Origin: Parvibaculum sp035325945
Lineage (GTDB): Bacteria > Pseudomonadota > Alphaproteobacteria > Parvibaculales > Parvibaculaceae
Direction of reading: 5' to 3'
Assembly: GCF_035325945.1 (NCBI RefSeq)
Contig: NZ_DAOKYX010000001.1
Coordinates: 1-64,000 of the forward strand
DNA length: 64,000 nucleotides
Within the stretch, counting starts at the first letter, position 1; each line of letters opens with the position of its first letter. Below, piece by piece: positions 44,679 through 54,620 of this stretch. Made by a program: the position numbers and the translations under genes. The notes under the pieces are model-generated. The model saw only the letters and a program-made list of their open reading frames with translations, did not search any database and was not told the DNA's origin.

Positions 44679-45803
44679 ATGAGCGTTCCCTATTACGAGC
44701 CCACTCTCGCTGGCCGCGAGAGAGAATATCTGGACGAAGTCCTGTCGGCAAAGCAGCTAGCGGGGGACGGGAAGTTCACCAAGGCTTGCCACGCATGGCT
44801 CGAGGAGAAGACGGGCGCTGCGCGCGCGCTCCTCACCCATTCGGGCACCGGCGCGCTCGACATGATCGGCCTGCTGCTCGAAATCGAGCCGGGCGACGAA
44901 GTCATCATGCCATCCTACACTTTCGTCAGCACGGCCAATGCAATCGCGCTGCGAGGCGGCGTCCCCGTCTTCGTCGACATTCGCGCCGACACGCTCAACA
45001 TCGATGAAAATCTGATCGAACAGGCCATCACGCCGAAAACGCGGGCCATCATGCCGGTGCACTACGCGGGCGTCGGCTGCGAGATGGATACGATCATGGC
45101 GCTCGCGGCGAAGCACGGGCTCGCCGTCGCCGAAGATGCGGCGCAGGGTTTCGGCGCCTTCTATCGGGGCAAGGCGCTCGGCACTTTCGGCGCGCTCTCC
45201 GCGCTGAGCTTCCATGCGAGCAAGAATGTGGTGGCGGGCGAAGGCGGCGCGCTGCTTGTCAACGATCCCGCATACCGGCTGCGCGCCGAGATCGTGCGCG
45301 AGAAAGGCACGAACCGCAGCCAGTTCTTTCGCGGCGAGGTGGACAAATATACCTGGGTCGATCTCGGCTCGTCCTTCCTGCCGAGCGAGATCACGGCGGC
45401 GCTGCTGCTCGCCCAGCTCGAACAGGCCGAGGCGATCAACCAGCGCCGCGTCGCGCTATGGGGGCGCTATCACGAGGCGCTTCGCCCGCTCGAAGCCCGC
45501 GGCCTCGCGCGACGCGCGGAGATACCACAGCATTGCGCGCATAACGGCCATATTTATTGGCTCGTCTTCGAGACCGGCGACCTGCGCGCAAGGGCGCGCG
45601 AACTTCTCGTCGCTCAGGGCATCATGGCCTCGGCGCATTACGCGCCGCTGCACAGCTCTCCCGCCGGTCAACGCCTCGGTCGCGCGGCAAGTGCGATGAA
45701 GGTTGCCGATCATGTCGGCGAAGGGCTGCTGCGCATGCCGCTCTATGCGCATATGCCGGACGACGTGATCGAGCGCGCGGCCGCCGCGCTCGCCACGCTC
45801 TGA
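44679..45803 (+). CDS. rffA: dTDP-4-amino-4,6-dideoxygalactose transaminase-like (DegT family)
   Basis: A 374-residue PLP sugar aminotransferase. The PLP Lys 182 is in LSFHASKNVVAGEGGALLVND, which matches the RffA/WecE pattern closely; AEDAAQGFGA holds the PLP-binding Asp. It transfers an amino group from glutamate to a dTDP-4-keto-6-deoxyglucose. No other dTDP-sugar genes are in the window, so its surface polymer (O-antigen or similar) is unknown. ATG 44679 gives MSVPYYEPTL. Confidence 0.85.
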   Translation: MSVPYYEPTLAGREREYLDEVLSAKQLAGDGKFTKACHAWLEEKTGAARALLTHSGTGALDMIGLLLEIEPGDEVIMPSYTFVSTANAIALRGGVPVFVDIRADTLNIDENLIEQAITPKTRAIMPVHYAGVGCEMDTIMALAAKHGLAVAEDAAQGFGAFYRGKALGTFGALSALSFHASKNVVAGEGGALLVNDPAYRLRAEIVREKGTNRSQFFRGEVDKYTWVDLGSSFLPSEITAALLLAQLEQAEAINQRRVALWGRYHEALRPLEARGLARRAEIPQHCAHNGHIYWLVFETGDLRARARELLVAQGIMASAHYAPLHSSPAGQRLGRAASAMKVADHVGEGLLRMPLYAHMPDDVIERAAAALATL

Positions 45804-45821
45804 GGACTGGCGCCTTCCGCG

Positions 45822-46820
45822 TCAGGCGGTCTGCACGATCCGCGTTCCGTCCGGGAGCACGAACCGCGCCTCGATGCCGAGACGCCGTACGATCGCTTGC
45901 GTCTCATCGAGCGGCATCAGCGAAAAGGCGGTCGAAAGCGCATCCGCCCTCGTCGCGCTCGGCGCCAACACCGAAACGCCGAGATAGCGCCTCGCCGTCA
46001 GCCCCGTTCGCGGATCGAAGATGTGGTTGCTGCGCCCCGCCGGATCGAAGACCGTGCCATAGCCGCCCGACGTCGCAATGGCGAGATTGGCGAGTTCGAC
46101 CGTTTCGGCGATGCGATCCGGCTTTCGCGGATCCTCGATGCCGACGCGCCACGGTTCGCCGGAAGGGTTCTCGCCCAGCGCGCGGATTTCACCCATGTCG
46201 ACCAGCGCACGCTCGATCCCCGAGGCCAGCAGAAGCTCCGTCACGCGGTCGGTCATGTAGCCTTGCGCGATGCCGTTGAAGGTGAGCCCCATGCCGGGAC
46301 GCATGAATTCCACCCGCGAGGCATCGAAGGCGACGGAATCATGGCCGACCGATGCGAGGGCGCGCGCACGCTCATGCGCCGATGGGCCGTCCTTGTCCGC
46401 GCCGGGTTTCGAGAAGTGCTCGGCATAGAGGCGCCAGAGCGGCTGCACAGTGATGTCGAAAGCGCCGCCCGTCATGCGGGCATAGTCTTCGCTTTCGCTC
46501 AGAAGCCGCAGAAAATCCGCAGGCGGTTCCGTTATGCGGCCCTGTCGGTTGAGAAGCGAGATCGCGGTGTCGGGCGCATAGAGACTGAAGATCCGCTCCA
46601 GACGCCGCACTTCGGCGATGGAGCGCTCGATCAGGCGATCCGCCACCTTCGGGTCGGGATGGTTGATGCGGAGCATGGCATCGGCGCCAAGCGCTACGCC
46701 GCGCCAGCTTCTGAGGTTCGCCTGTCCGCCCTGCGCCGCCGCACCCGGCATGCGCGGCATGAGAGAAAATCCTGCGGCCGCCGCCGTGATGGTGATGAAT
46801 CGCCTGCGCGTCACGCTCAT
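45822..46820 (-). CDS. nosX: NosX, FAD:protein FMN transferase
   Basis: A 332-residue ApbE-type enzyme exported by a twin-arginine signal (SVTRRRFITITAAAAGF). It covalently attaches FMN to NosR in the periplasm. GGAFDITVQPLW, LTFNGIAQGYMTD and DMGEIRALGENPSGEPWRVGI are characteristic, and the Mg site lies near STAFSL at the C-terminus. Last gene of the nos cluster; its ATG overlaps the nosL stop (ATGA 46817-46820). Convergent with rffA. Confidence 0.92.
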   Translation of the reverse strand: MSVTRRRFITITAAAAGFSLMPRMPGAAAQGGQANLRSWRGVALGADAMLRINHPDPKVADRLIERSIAEVRRLERIFSLYAPDTAISLLNRQGRITEPPADFLRLLSESEDYARMTGGAFDITVQPLWRLYAEHFSKPGADKDGPSAHERARALASVGHDSVAFDASRVEFMRPGMGLTFNGIAQGYMTDRVTELLLASGIERALVDMGEIRALGENPSGEPWRVGIEDPRKPDRIAETVELANLAIATSGGYGTVFDPAGRSNHIFDPRTGLTARRYLGVSVLAPSATRADALSTAFSLMPLDETQAIVRRLGIEARFVLPDGTRIVQTA

Positions 46821-47362
46821 CTCCGATCCTCCTTGTCCGTGGCGTCAGCAGATGAGGGCTCCGCGCCGGGGAAGACGTAATCGTCGGGCATGTCATTGAA
46901 ACCGACCACCCTGCCGCCTGCCTTGCCCACGAAATCCTCCGCCTGCTGCTGTTCGCCGAAGGGAATGGCCTCATCCGCCTCCATGCCGCCACGCCGGCTG
47001 CTGCCGATCACGTACCAGGCCTTGCGCGCGTCGATCCATGTTCCGGGCTCGGGCTGGTTCCAGTTCTTCGCCTTGCCCATGTCGTTGACATAGATCGCGG
47101 TGACGTTCTTCGGCTCCTCCGCCAGACGCATGAAGGCGAAAAGCTGCCGCACGGACGAAAACCAGTATGGGTCCGCCCTGCCCGCGACGAAAATCTGCGC
47201 CTTGGGGCCCGCATGTTCGGGAAGCGTCATCCCGCAGAAATGTCCGACGGCGACGTCGGACACTTCCGCAGGCGGCGGCGCCTTCGCCTGCTCCGGCTGG
47301 TCGCAACCGGACAGCGCGAGGACGAGAGCACAAACCGCAAAACTCCTCACAAGCGCATTCAC
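46817..47362 (-). CDS. nosL: NosL copper-binding lipoprotein
   Basis: A 181-residue lipoprotein supplying Cu(I) for NosZ maturation. Lipobox LALSGC ends the signal peptide. HFCGMTLPEHAGPKAQIFV is the NosL copper motif region, followed by WFSSVRQLFAFM. GTG 47362 is preceded by GAGGAA and overlaps the stop of nosY by 4 bases, so translation is coupled. Anchored in the outer membrane, periplasmic side. Confidence 0.9.
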   Translation of the reverse strand: MNALVRSFAVCALVLALSGCDQPEQAKAPPPAEVSDVAVGHFCGMTLPEHAGPKAQIFVAGRADPYWFSSVRQLFAFMRLAEEPKNVTAIYVNDMGKAKNWNQPEPGTWIDARKAWYVIGSSRRGGMEADEAIPFGEQQQAEDFVGKAGGRVVGFNDMPDDYVFPGAEPSSADATDKEDRR

Positions 47363-48189
47363 AACTGTTTCCTCGCAAAAAGGAAGGTCGCAAGTCCGAG
47401 CGGCGCCAGAACCCATCCAACGAGCGTTGCGATCAGTACCGATGGCGCAAGATTGGCCTGCGATGCGATCCCCGCCATGCCAGAAAAGCGCGAGACATTC
47501 GCAAATCCCGTCAGATTGAGCAGGCGGTAGGCATCGGCCGGATTGAGCATGAGCAGAAGGTTGAGCCGCTCCGCCGTCAGTATGCGCCCCTGATCCGCCA
47601 CCAGAATGCCGAGGATCGCCATGTCGTAGATCAGCACGAAGACGAGCCAGACGCCTATGGCGATGCCGCCCGCCGTGCCGCGATCGCGCACGGCCGCGCT
47701 GATGAGATAGCCGATCGAAACGAAAGCCGCGCCGAGCAGCACGCTTGTCCCGATCATGGCGGCGAACGCCTGCCAGGCGTCCGTATCGCCCTCGCCGTTC
47801 ACCGCTTCGAGCGCGACGCCGGCAATGCCGTAACCGATCAGCGTGGCAACGGCGAGAATAGCGACATGGCCCGCGAATTTGCCGAGCATGACTTCCCAGC
47901 GCGAGACGGGATAGGTGAGAAGCAGGGCCATGGTGCCCCGATCCACCTCGCCGACCACGGCATCATAGGCAAGCAGCAGCGCGATCAGCGGGATCAGAAA
48001 GATCGTGAGGCTCGAAAGGCTGACGATGGTGACGGCGAGCGCGCCGACCCGCACTTCACCCGTGGGCGCGCTGCCGAGGAAGGCGAGCGTCAACGCCAGC
48101 GCCGCCAGCAGGCATGTGGTCGCCACGACCCACCTGTTCCGCAAGCCATCGCGGAATTCCTTGCCGGCAATGATCGCGACCGATCTCAT
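47359..48189 (-). CDS. nosY: NosY ABC transporter permease
   Basis: A 276-residue inner-membrane protein with six hydrophobic helices, of the ABC-2 type. Landmarks are SVAIIAGKEFRDGLRNRWVV at the N-terminus, SSLTIFLIPLIALLLAYDAVVGEVDRGTMALLL, and ANLAPSVLIATLVGWVLAP at the end. It works with NosF and NosD in copper-sulfur cluster assembly of NosZ. The ATG overlaps the nosF stop by 4 bases. Confidence 0.92.
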   Translation of the reverse strand: MRSVAIIAGKEFRDGLRNRWVVATTCLLAALALTLAFLGSAPTGEVRVGALAVTIVSLSSLTIFLIPLIALLLAYDAVVGEVDRGTMALLLTYPVSRWEVMLGKFAGHVAILAVATLIGYGIAGVALEAVNGEGDTDAWQAFAAMIGTSVLLGAAFVSIGYLISAAVRDRGTAGGIAIGVWLVFVLIYDMAILGILVADQGRILTAERLNLLLMLNPADAYRLLNLTGFANVSRFSGMAGIASQANLAPSVLIATLVGWVLAPLGLATFLFARKQL

Positions 48190-49091
48190 GCGTCCTCGCG
48201 TGTCAGAAAATGCGCATACATGTCATCGAGGCCGGGCTGGTGAAGCTCGATGTCCTCGACGGAACAGGGAAGCTCCGACAGCGCCCGAATGGCGGCGATC
48301 TTCTCCTTCTCCGTGCAGCGAAGTTCGTATCGCGCCTCGCCGATGCGGCTCCAGCCGGCGGGGAGCCGCGCAGCCCCGGCCCTCTCGCTCAGCCGAAGCT
48401 CGATACGTATGGGCAGGCCAGCCGCCCGTCGCAGATCCGACATCGTGCCGTCGGCGACCTTCCGTCCGCGGTTCATGATGACGACACGATCGACCCTGCC
48501 TTCGAGTTCGGCCAGCGCGTGAGACGAAAGAAGGATGCAGGCGCCCTCCTCGCGCAGTTCGCGAAGGATGTCATAGAAGCTCTGCCGCAAGGCCGGATCG
48601 AGGCCGGTGGTGGGCTCGTCGAGGAAAAGCACCCTGGGGCGCCCGAGCAGCGCCTGCGCGAGGCCGAGGCGCTGGCGCATGCCCTTGGAATAGGTGACGA
48701 CCCGCCTTCTCGCCGCCTGCGAAATGCCGACACGCTCGAGCAGCCTCGCATTGCCCGCGAGCGGCTGGCGCTTCAGCCGCGCATAAAAGGCGAGCGTCTC
48801 GACGCCCGTCATCGCCGGATGAAAGGCGATGTTCTCCGGCAGATAGCCGATATCCATGCGCACTTGCGCCGCCGCGCGGCTGGCCGGGTCCTCGCCAAGC
48901 ACGCGAACATGGCCCGCATCCGGGCGAATGAGCCCAAGCATCAGCTTGATGAGCGTGCTCTTGCCCGCGCCATTATGCCCCGCAAGCGCAACGCACTCGC
49001 CCGGCCGCAACACGAGATCCACGCTTTCGACGGCGGCAACGCCGTCATAGGTCTTCGTCACGCCGGAAAGCTCGACCGATACATCACTCAC
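48186..49091 (-). CDS. nosF: NosF ABC transporter ATPase
   Basis: A 301-residue ATP-binding subunit. Walker A GHNGAGKST, Q-loop near YLPENIAF, signature YSKGMRQRLGLAQ and Walker B VLFLDEPTTGLDP are all intact. GTG 49091, with GGAGGTGAAGCC upstream, overlaps the nosD stop (GTGA 49088-49091). It drives NosY, passing material or a conformational signal to NosD. Confidence 0.93.
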   Translation of the reverse strand: MSDVSVELSGVTKTYDGVAAVESVDLVLRPGECVALAGHNGAGKSTLIKLMLGLIRPDAGHVRVLGEDPASRAAAQVRMDIGYLPENIAFHPAMTGVETLAFYARLKRQPLAGNARLLERVGISQAARRRVVTYSKGMRQRLGLAQALLGRPRVLFLDEPTTGLDPALRQSFYDILRELREEGACILLSSHALAELEGRVDRVVIMNRGRKVADGTMSDLRRAAGLPIRIELRLSERAGAARLPAGWSRIGEARYELRCTEKEKIAAIRALSELPCSVEDIELHQPGLDDMYAHFLTREDA

Positions 49092-50386
49092 GGCTTCACC
49101 TCCAGCCGGCTTGCCGCCGCGACATGCGGCGGGCTCATCAACGGCGCGCTGTCGATCACGCCGCCAGGATGAATGGCGGGGAACTGCGACTGCGCCCAGC
49201 GCACGACTTCCGTCGCCGGGCTGTTGAGCAGAAGCTTCGCCGCTGGCGCGCGCCAGAGCACCTGATCGAGGATTCCATTCGGGCGATAGGCCGTGTCGGC
49301 GACACCGTCGCCATCGAGATCGAAAGCGGCATTGTCGCTCCAGTAATTGCCACGCCCCTCCACCTGCCAGTCGAGCGCGCGGGTGCCGACATACATGACC
49401 TGCGTCTGATTGCCGATGAAGGCATTCTCCGAAATCCGGTTGCGCTCCGATCCCGCCGTGAAGTGCACGCCGATCCGGCAGCCCTCGAAGAGATTGTCCT
49501 CGAAGCGGTTCTTGTTGGCGTTGTAGATGAAGACGCATTTCTCGCTGCCGCGCACGACATTGCCGCTGATCTCGGAGCCATTGGCGAAATTGAAGAGCAG
49601 CCCGTGCTCGCGGTCGCCATCCGAGACATTGTCGCTGATGACAAGCCGGTCGGAATACATGATGGCGTAGCCGACATCGTTGCCGATGGAGAGATTACCG
49701 CTTACCTCGCTGTCATTCGTGTACATGTAGTGAACCGCGAAGCGGACATCGCGAAACCTGTTTCCGCGGAAGATGTTGTTGCGGCTCGTCGTGGTAAAGA
49801 TGCCATCGCGGCCGGCGCTTATGTCATTGCCGATGACGATCGAGCCCGGCGTGTTCCAGAGCTGAACGCCATTGCCTCTTTCGCTGCGGCGCAAATCGTG
49901 CCGGCCGACGATCCGGTTCTCGCGCACCGTCGCATCGCGCGGACCCCAGAGATAGACACCGATTAGATTGTCGAGAATGTCGTTATGCTCGACCAGAACG
50001 CGATCGGCCGTTTTGTCGGCGAAGATCGCGGCGTCCATGTCGAACAGGCTGAGGCCGGAACCCTTGACCGTCAGATTGCGGATCGTGACATCCGGCGCCT
50101 CGATCCAGATCGCGCGGCCATCGCCCAGCCCCTCGACGATGGCGGAACGATCATCCGGCCCTTCTATGGTGAGCGGCCGCGTGACGACGACATTGCCCGC
50201 GTAACGCCCCGGAGCGAGGCGGAGCACATCGCCCGGCCTCGCGCGGGCGGCGGCCTCCTGAAGACTGTCGCCCGGCTGAAGCTCGATGGTGGCGGCGAGG
50301 CCCGGAAGGATCGACACGAGATTGAGGACGGCGATTGCCGCAACCGCCGCCCTCACTCTCCCGAACCATGACGGGCTCCACCGCAC
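49088..50386 (-). CDS. nosD: NosD periplasmic copper-processing protein
   Basis: A 432-residue protein with a signal peptide (VAAIAVLNLVSILPGLAA) and a right-handed beta-helix of CASH repeats, visible as serial N-rich turns (DRVLVEHNDILDNLIGVYLWG; SEISGNVVRGSEKCVFIYNANKN; NRISENAFIGN). It assists assembly of the copper-sulfide site of NosZ. GTG 50386, 4 bases after the nosZ stop, is my choice; GTG 50356 just before the signal peptide is an alternative. No ATG start fits. Confidence 0.9.
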   Translation of the reverse strand: MRWSPSWFGRVRAAVAAIAVLNLVSILPGLAATIELQPGDSLQEAAARARPGDVLRLAPGRYAGNVVVTRPLTIEGPDDRSAIVEGLGDGRAIWIEAPDVTIRNLTVKGSGLSLFDMDAAIFADKTADRVLVEHNDILDNLIGVYLWGPRDATVRENRIVGRHDLRRSERGNGVQLWNTPGSIVIGNDISAGRDGIFTTTSRNNIFRGNRFRDVRFAVHYMYTNDSEVSGNLSIGNDVGYAIMYSDRLVISDNVSDGDREHGLLFNFANGSEISGNVVRGSEKCVFIYNANKNRFEDNLFEGCRIGVHFTAGSERNRISENAFIGNQTQVMYVGTRALDWQVEGRGNYWSDNAAFDLDGDGVADTAYRPNGILDQVLWRAPAAKLLLNSPATEVVRWAQSQFPAIHPGGVIDSAPLMSPPHVAAASRLEVKP

Positions 50387-50390
50387 CGGA

Positions 50391-52319
50391 TCAGGCCGGT
50401 TTCGGATGAACGAGCATCCGACCAGACATTTCCATGTGGAGCGCATGGCAGAACCACTGGCAATACCACCAATGCACGCCCGGCCGGTCCGCCTTGAAGG
50501 TGACGGAGGCCGTTGCCTGCGGCCCGATCTCCATCGCGATGCCATAGCGCACCAGCGTGAAGCCATGCGTCAGATCCTCGACCTCGTCCATATTGCTGAC
50601 GACGATGGTCACCTCGTCGCCCTCATTGACCTCGAATTGCTCAAGGCTGAAGGTCGGCGCGGTCGAATACATATAGACGCGCACCTTGTTGCCGTCGCGA
50701 ATGACATCCGCCGCCTCGTCGAGATCGACGCCATCCTTGGCGGCCATCTTCCGCACATCTTCCCATGTCGGATCGTCGCGCTTCCAGATGCTTACGGGGT
50801 TCACCTTGGAGCGGTGGACGATGCAGATGTCATGCGGCTCGGCGAAGCTCGGCCCGTCATGCACGAGCCTCATCTTGTCGCCCGATATGTCGATGAGCTG
50901 ATCGTTCTCGGGCTTCAGAACGCCGGTATTGAGGAAGCGGTCCTTGGAAAACTTGTTGAGCGAAATGAGCCACTTTCCATCCGCTTCCTTCGTCTCGCCC
51001 ATTGAAGTGTGGTTGTGGCCCGGCTGATAGTGAACGTCGAGCTTCTCGATGATCGGATCGACCTTCTTTCCCTGGAAGGCCTGTTTCGCCTTTTCGATGT
51101 TCCACTTCACCATCTGGCTGTCGATGAAGACGGTGGTGAAGGCGTTGCCCTTTCCGTCGAAGGCGGTGTGAAGCGGCCCGAGGCCCAGTTGCGGCTCGGC
51201 GACGACGCAATCGCGCGGCTTGATCTTGTCGTCGAAGAGATCGTCGAGCTTGCGCACGTCGATCACAGTCACGGTCGGAGACAGCTTGCCGTTGAAGACG
51301 ACATGGATGCCATCCGGCGCCGTGTTGCAGCCATGAGGCGAGTTCGGTACGGGAATGTAGCGCGTGTATTTGGACCCGTGGCGGCCATCGACCACCGGCA
51401 CGCCGCCGATCTTCTTGTAGTCGCCCTTCTTCACCGCCTCTTCGATGCGCTTGATGTTGAAGACCACCGCCCAGTCCTGCTCGGCCGAGGTCATTTCAGC
51501 AACCGTCACGCCCTTCTCGGAGTTGTAGCAGGTCGAGAAGGCGTATTTGCCCTGATAGTCGGCATCGCAATTGTCGAGATTGCCATCGACAAGCACCTGC
51601 CAGGCGACTTCCATCTTGTCGCCGTCGATGGCGGTGAAGACCGACCAGTAATTCTTCTTCGGATCGTCCAGCACCTTGCCATCATTCGGGATCGGAATGA
51701 TGTGCTCGCTATTGGCGAAGACATAGCCGGTGCGAGGAAATTTCTGCGGCCGCAGGCCGTGAATGTCGGATGCGTTCGGCACCTCGATGATCTTGTCGGT
51801 CTTCATCACATCGCAGCGGATGCGCGCGACGCGGCAATTCGCCTTGTCGTTGATGAAGATATAGCGTCCGTCATAAGTGCCGTCCGTGAAGGACATATGC
51901 GGGTGATGCGCGTCGCCATTCATGAAGACGCCACCGCGCGTCTTCAGGAATTCCTTCGTCCGCTCGGTCAGCCCTTCCGTCAGGATCTTCAGGCTCTCAT
52001 TGGTCTGGCCCCAGCCGGTGGCGCTGCACCTGTTGAAGACGGGGATGCGCATCAGCTCGCGCATGGAGGGGATGCCGATGATGCGCACCTCGCCGGTCTG
52101 GCCGCTGGACGAGAAGCCGTAATATTCGTCGAGATCGCCGGGGAGAACCTCGGAACTGAGCCCCTTCGCCTTCTTCTTTTCCGCCGCCTGCGCGCCGGCG
52201 ATCAAATCGGATGCCGCGAGGCCGCCCGTCGCCCCGACGAGCCCCGCCACGCCCGCGACCGTCGCGGTGCCACTCAAAAGGCCGCGGCGGCTCACTCCTT
52301 TTTCGCTCTCATTGGCCAT
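50391..52319 (-). CDS. nosZ: nitrous oxide reductase NosZ
   Basis: A 642-residue periplasmic copper enzyme reducing N2O to N2. The twin-arginine signal is VSRRGLLSGTATVAGVAG, which marks clade I (typical) NosZ. The CuZ site histidines start at GDAHHPHMSFTDGTYDG. The C-terminal cupredoxin domain has the CuA ligands in CQWFCHALHMEMSG (Cys 620, Cys 624, His 628, Met 631). AGAGGAG stands before ATG 52319. Followed closely by nosD. Confidence 0.98.
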   Translation of the reverse strand: MANESEKGVSRRGLLSGTATVAGVAGLVGATGGLAASDLIAGAQAAEKKKAKGLSSEVLPGDLDEYYGFSSSGQTGEVRIIGIPSMRELMRIPVFNRCSATGWGQTNESLKILTEGLTERTKEFLKTRGGVFMNGDAHHPHMSFTDGTYDGRYIFINDKANCRVARIRCDVMKTDKIIEVPNASDIHGLRPQKFPRTGYVFANSEHIIPIPNDGKVLDDPKKNYWSVFTAIDGDKMEVAWQVLVDGNLDNCDADYQGKYAFSTCYNSEKGVTVAEMTSAEQDWAVVFNIKRIEEAVKKGDYKKIGGVPVVDGRHGSKYTRYIPVPNSPHGCNTAPDGIHVVFNGKLSPTVTVIDVRKLDDLFDDKIKPRDCVVAEPQLGLGPLHTAFDGKGNAFTTVFIDSQMVKWNIEKAKQAFQGKKVDPIIEKLDVHYQPGHNHTSMGETKEADGKWLISLNKFSKDRFLNTGVLKPENDQLIDISGDKMRLVHDGPSFAEPHDICIVHRSKVNPVSIWKRDDPTWEDVRKMAAKDGVDLDEAADVIRDGNKVRVYMYSTAPTFSLEQFEVNEGDEVTIVVSNMDEVEDLTHGFTLVRYGIAMEIGPQATASVTFKADRPGVHWWYCQWFCHALHMEMSGRMLVHPKPA

Positions 52320-52358
52320 GATCGGCTCCTCTTTATACGGAGCGAAACGCTCCAGGGT

Positions 52359-54620
52359 TCATTTTCCCGCTGACGAGGGAGCCGGCGCTTCCGCGCGCGC
52401 GGCCCTCCCCTTCGACGTCGTCACGACAAGCCTTCTTTCCTCTTTGAGCCTCTTCTGGATCATCACCGGGCATTTCTGGTCGTGGTGGTAGAGCATCTGG
52501 CAGTGCAGGCACTGGATGCATTCGTTGGGATTGATCACGCCGTCGGGATGGATCGCCTGCACCGGGCACTCATTGGCGCAGCGCTGGCAGGGATTGCCGC
52601 AGGCGCGATAACGGCGCAGCCAGTCGAACATGCGGATGCGCGCCGGAATGGCGAGCGCGGCGCCCAGCGGGCAGAGGTAGCGGCAGAAGAAGCGCTCGAT
52701 GAAGAGATTGGCGACAAGCAGCGCGACGGCGAAGGCGACGAACGGCCAGCTACGGATGAACCTCAGCACGATCGCCGTCTTGAAAGGCTCGACCTCGGAC
52801 ATGCGCTCGGCCAGCGCGAGATCGTAGAGGGCGAGGCCGAACAGGACGAGGAAGATGATGTATTTCAGCGCCCAGAGCCGCTGATGCAGGCCGAACGGCA
52901 CCTCGATCTGGCGGATGCCGAGCAGGCGTCCTGCCTTGTTGGTGAGTTCCTGAAGCGCGCCGAATGGGCAGAGCCAGCCGCAGAAGGCGCCGCGATTCCA
53001 GAACAGGATCGAGGCGACGACCGCGAACCAGAGAATGAAGATCAGCGGGTCCATCAGGAAATATTCCCAATGGAAATCGGTTCTGAGCGCGTTGGAGAAG
53101 GTCAGCACATTGACGACGGAGAGCTGCGCCTGCGCGTACCAGCCGAGCCATACGAGCGTGAAGACGAGAAAACCGATGCGGAACCGCTCATAAAAGACGG
53201 GACGGCGCACGAGCCAATCCTGAAAGAAAAAGACCGCCGTCAGGATCAGAAGCGCCACCAGCAGCACCGCGATCTGGATGAGCTTGGTTCGCCATATCTT
53301 CTGCCAGAGCGGTTCTTCGCCCGGAGCGCCGGGCAAGACGCTCGCCGTTTGCGCCGATCCGATCTCGCCTGCGAGTGCCGAGGAAGAGGTCGCCGCTGGC
53401 GGCGCCGCGATTGCGGCGGGCCGTTGCGCAACCCGCGTATATTTTCCGGGCAGGGTGTAGCCGAGATCGAAGGTCAGGAAGGCCTTGTCGCGCGCGCCAT
53501 AAGCGCGCTGGACGAGAAGTTGCAGACGCCATGGCGCGGCCGGATCGAAGGCCATGCCGCGCGGAACGGTGAAAAGGCCGATCTCCGGCAGTTCCGGCGC
53601 GCCTTCCGCCTCGATATCGCCGATCCGCTGGTGGTTCCTGTCGCGGAAACGGATGCTGTTTTCATCCTGCAGCAGCTCGATCCGGTCGAAGATGCCGCCG
53701 CGCACATAGCCCGATCCCTTGAACGAATAGTTCCCCTCCCCGCCAATGAGGAGCGCCTGCTGGCCGGGCTCGAGGCGCGCCCTCAGCCGCTCCCATCCCT
53801 CCTCGCCGAGAAGGCTCCTCCCGATCGACGGCACGCTGACAAGCGCCACATAAAGGTCGATGAAGGTATCGTCCGCATCGCCGGCCTCGGGATGGCGGAT
53901 GGCGCCCCGGTTGCCCGTCCGCTCGAACGCCTTGTTGATCTCGCCGACCGTGAGATGCAGCCGCCGCACCGAGCCGTCGCCGATCAGTGTCTGCCAGTCC
54001 TCGACGGAAGATTTCTGCTCATCGATGACGCGCGTTTCCTGCGGCGCGGGCCGACCGCCCGCCTGCCCCGGCCCCTCGAGCCCCGTGGCACGCGCAATCG
54101 CAATCGCCGAGCGCGTGATGCTGTCGCCTATCACCATCATGCTGACGGTGGCGCCGCTGACGATATCCACGGGCGGACCGTTGCGCGTTACGGACGGAAT
54201 GTCCCTGTAGTTCAGTCCGACATAGCCCTGGATGAAATGTTCGACCTTGGATTGCGGAATCCCGATCAGAACGATCGGCTCATGATGCTCGACGAGCTTT
54301 GCGCCGACGATGACGCCGGCATCGGAAAGACCGATGACGATGTTGATCGGCTTGCCCGAATAGCCGACCGAGTTCACGACGTCGCTGTTGAGATAGACGT
54401 AGCCGAGATGCCTGTTTCCCGCGAAGGCGGCCGCCACGGGCGGCGTGCCCTCGACGGCGCCGAATCTGTCAGCGCCCGGAAAAACGTCGGAAGGCATCAA
54501 TTTCTGCAGAAATTCGGGCAGCCGGCTCGCAGCCATGGCCGGACGCGGCAGCAATGCAACAAGAGCTAACGGAATAAGCAGAAACGCAACAATTCGAATG
54601 ACGAATCGGCTGCTGAACAA
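52359..54620 (-). CDS. nosR: NosR membrane flavo-iron-sulfur protein
   Basis: A 753-residue inner-membrane protein needed for nosZ expression and electron supply. A signal peptide (VIRIVAFLLIPLALVALLP) leads to a periplasmic FMN domain with SGATVSMMVIGDSITRSA, the covalent flavin site. After five or more helices come CGWLCPFGA and CRYLCPLGA, then 4Fe-4S cysteines CGNPCQRCANECP and CIQCLHCQMLY. TTG 54620 has GGGGAGGG at proper spacing and begins the signal peptide directly; ATG 54701 would add 27 Arg-rich residues with no ribosome site. Stop is 39 bases before nosZ. Confidence 0.95.
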   Translation of the reverse strand: MFSSRFVIRIVAFLLIPLALVALLPRPAMAASRLPEFLQKLMPSDVFPGADRFGAVEGTPPVAAAFAGNRHLGYVYLNSDVVNSVGYSGKPINIVIGLSDAGVIVGAKLVEHHEPIVLIGIPQSKVEHFIQGYVGLNYRDIPSVTRNGPPVDIVSGATVSMMVIGDSITRSAIAIARATGLEGPGQAGGRPAPQETRVIDEQKSSVEDWQTLIGDGSVRRLHLTVGEINKAFERTGNRGAIRHPEAGDADDTFIDLYVALVSVPSIGRSLLGEEGWERLRARLEPGQQALLIGGEGNYSFKGSGYVRGGIFDRIELLQDENSIRFRDRNHQRIGDIEAEGAPELPEIGLFTVPRGMAFDPAAPWRLQLLVQRAYGARDKAFLTFDLGYTLPGKYTRVAQRPAAIAAPPAATSSSALAGEIGSAQTASVLPGAPGEEPLWQKIWRTKLIQIAVLLVALLILTAVFFFQDWLVRRPVFYERFRIGFLVFTLVWLGWYAQAQLSVVNVLTFSNALRTDFHWEYFLMDPLIFILWFAVVASILFWNRGAFCGWLCPFGALQELTNKAGRLLGIRQIEVPFGLHQRLWALKYIIFLVLFGLALYDLALAERMSEVEPFKTAIVLRFIRSWPFVAFAVALLVANLFIERFFCRYLCPLGAALAIPARIRMFDWLRRYRACGNPCQRCANECPVQAIHPDGVINPNECIQCLHCQMLYHHDQKCPVMIQKRLKEERRLVVTTSKGRAARAEAPAPSSAGK

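Noticed and set aside
52482..54569. A 695-codon plus-strand open frame
   Set aside because: Antisense to nosR, whose motifs are unmistakable.
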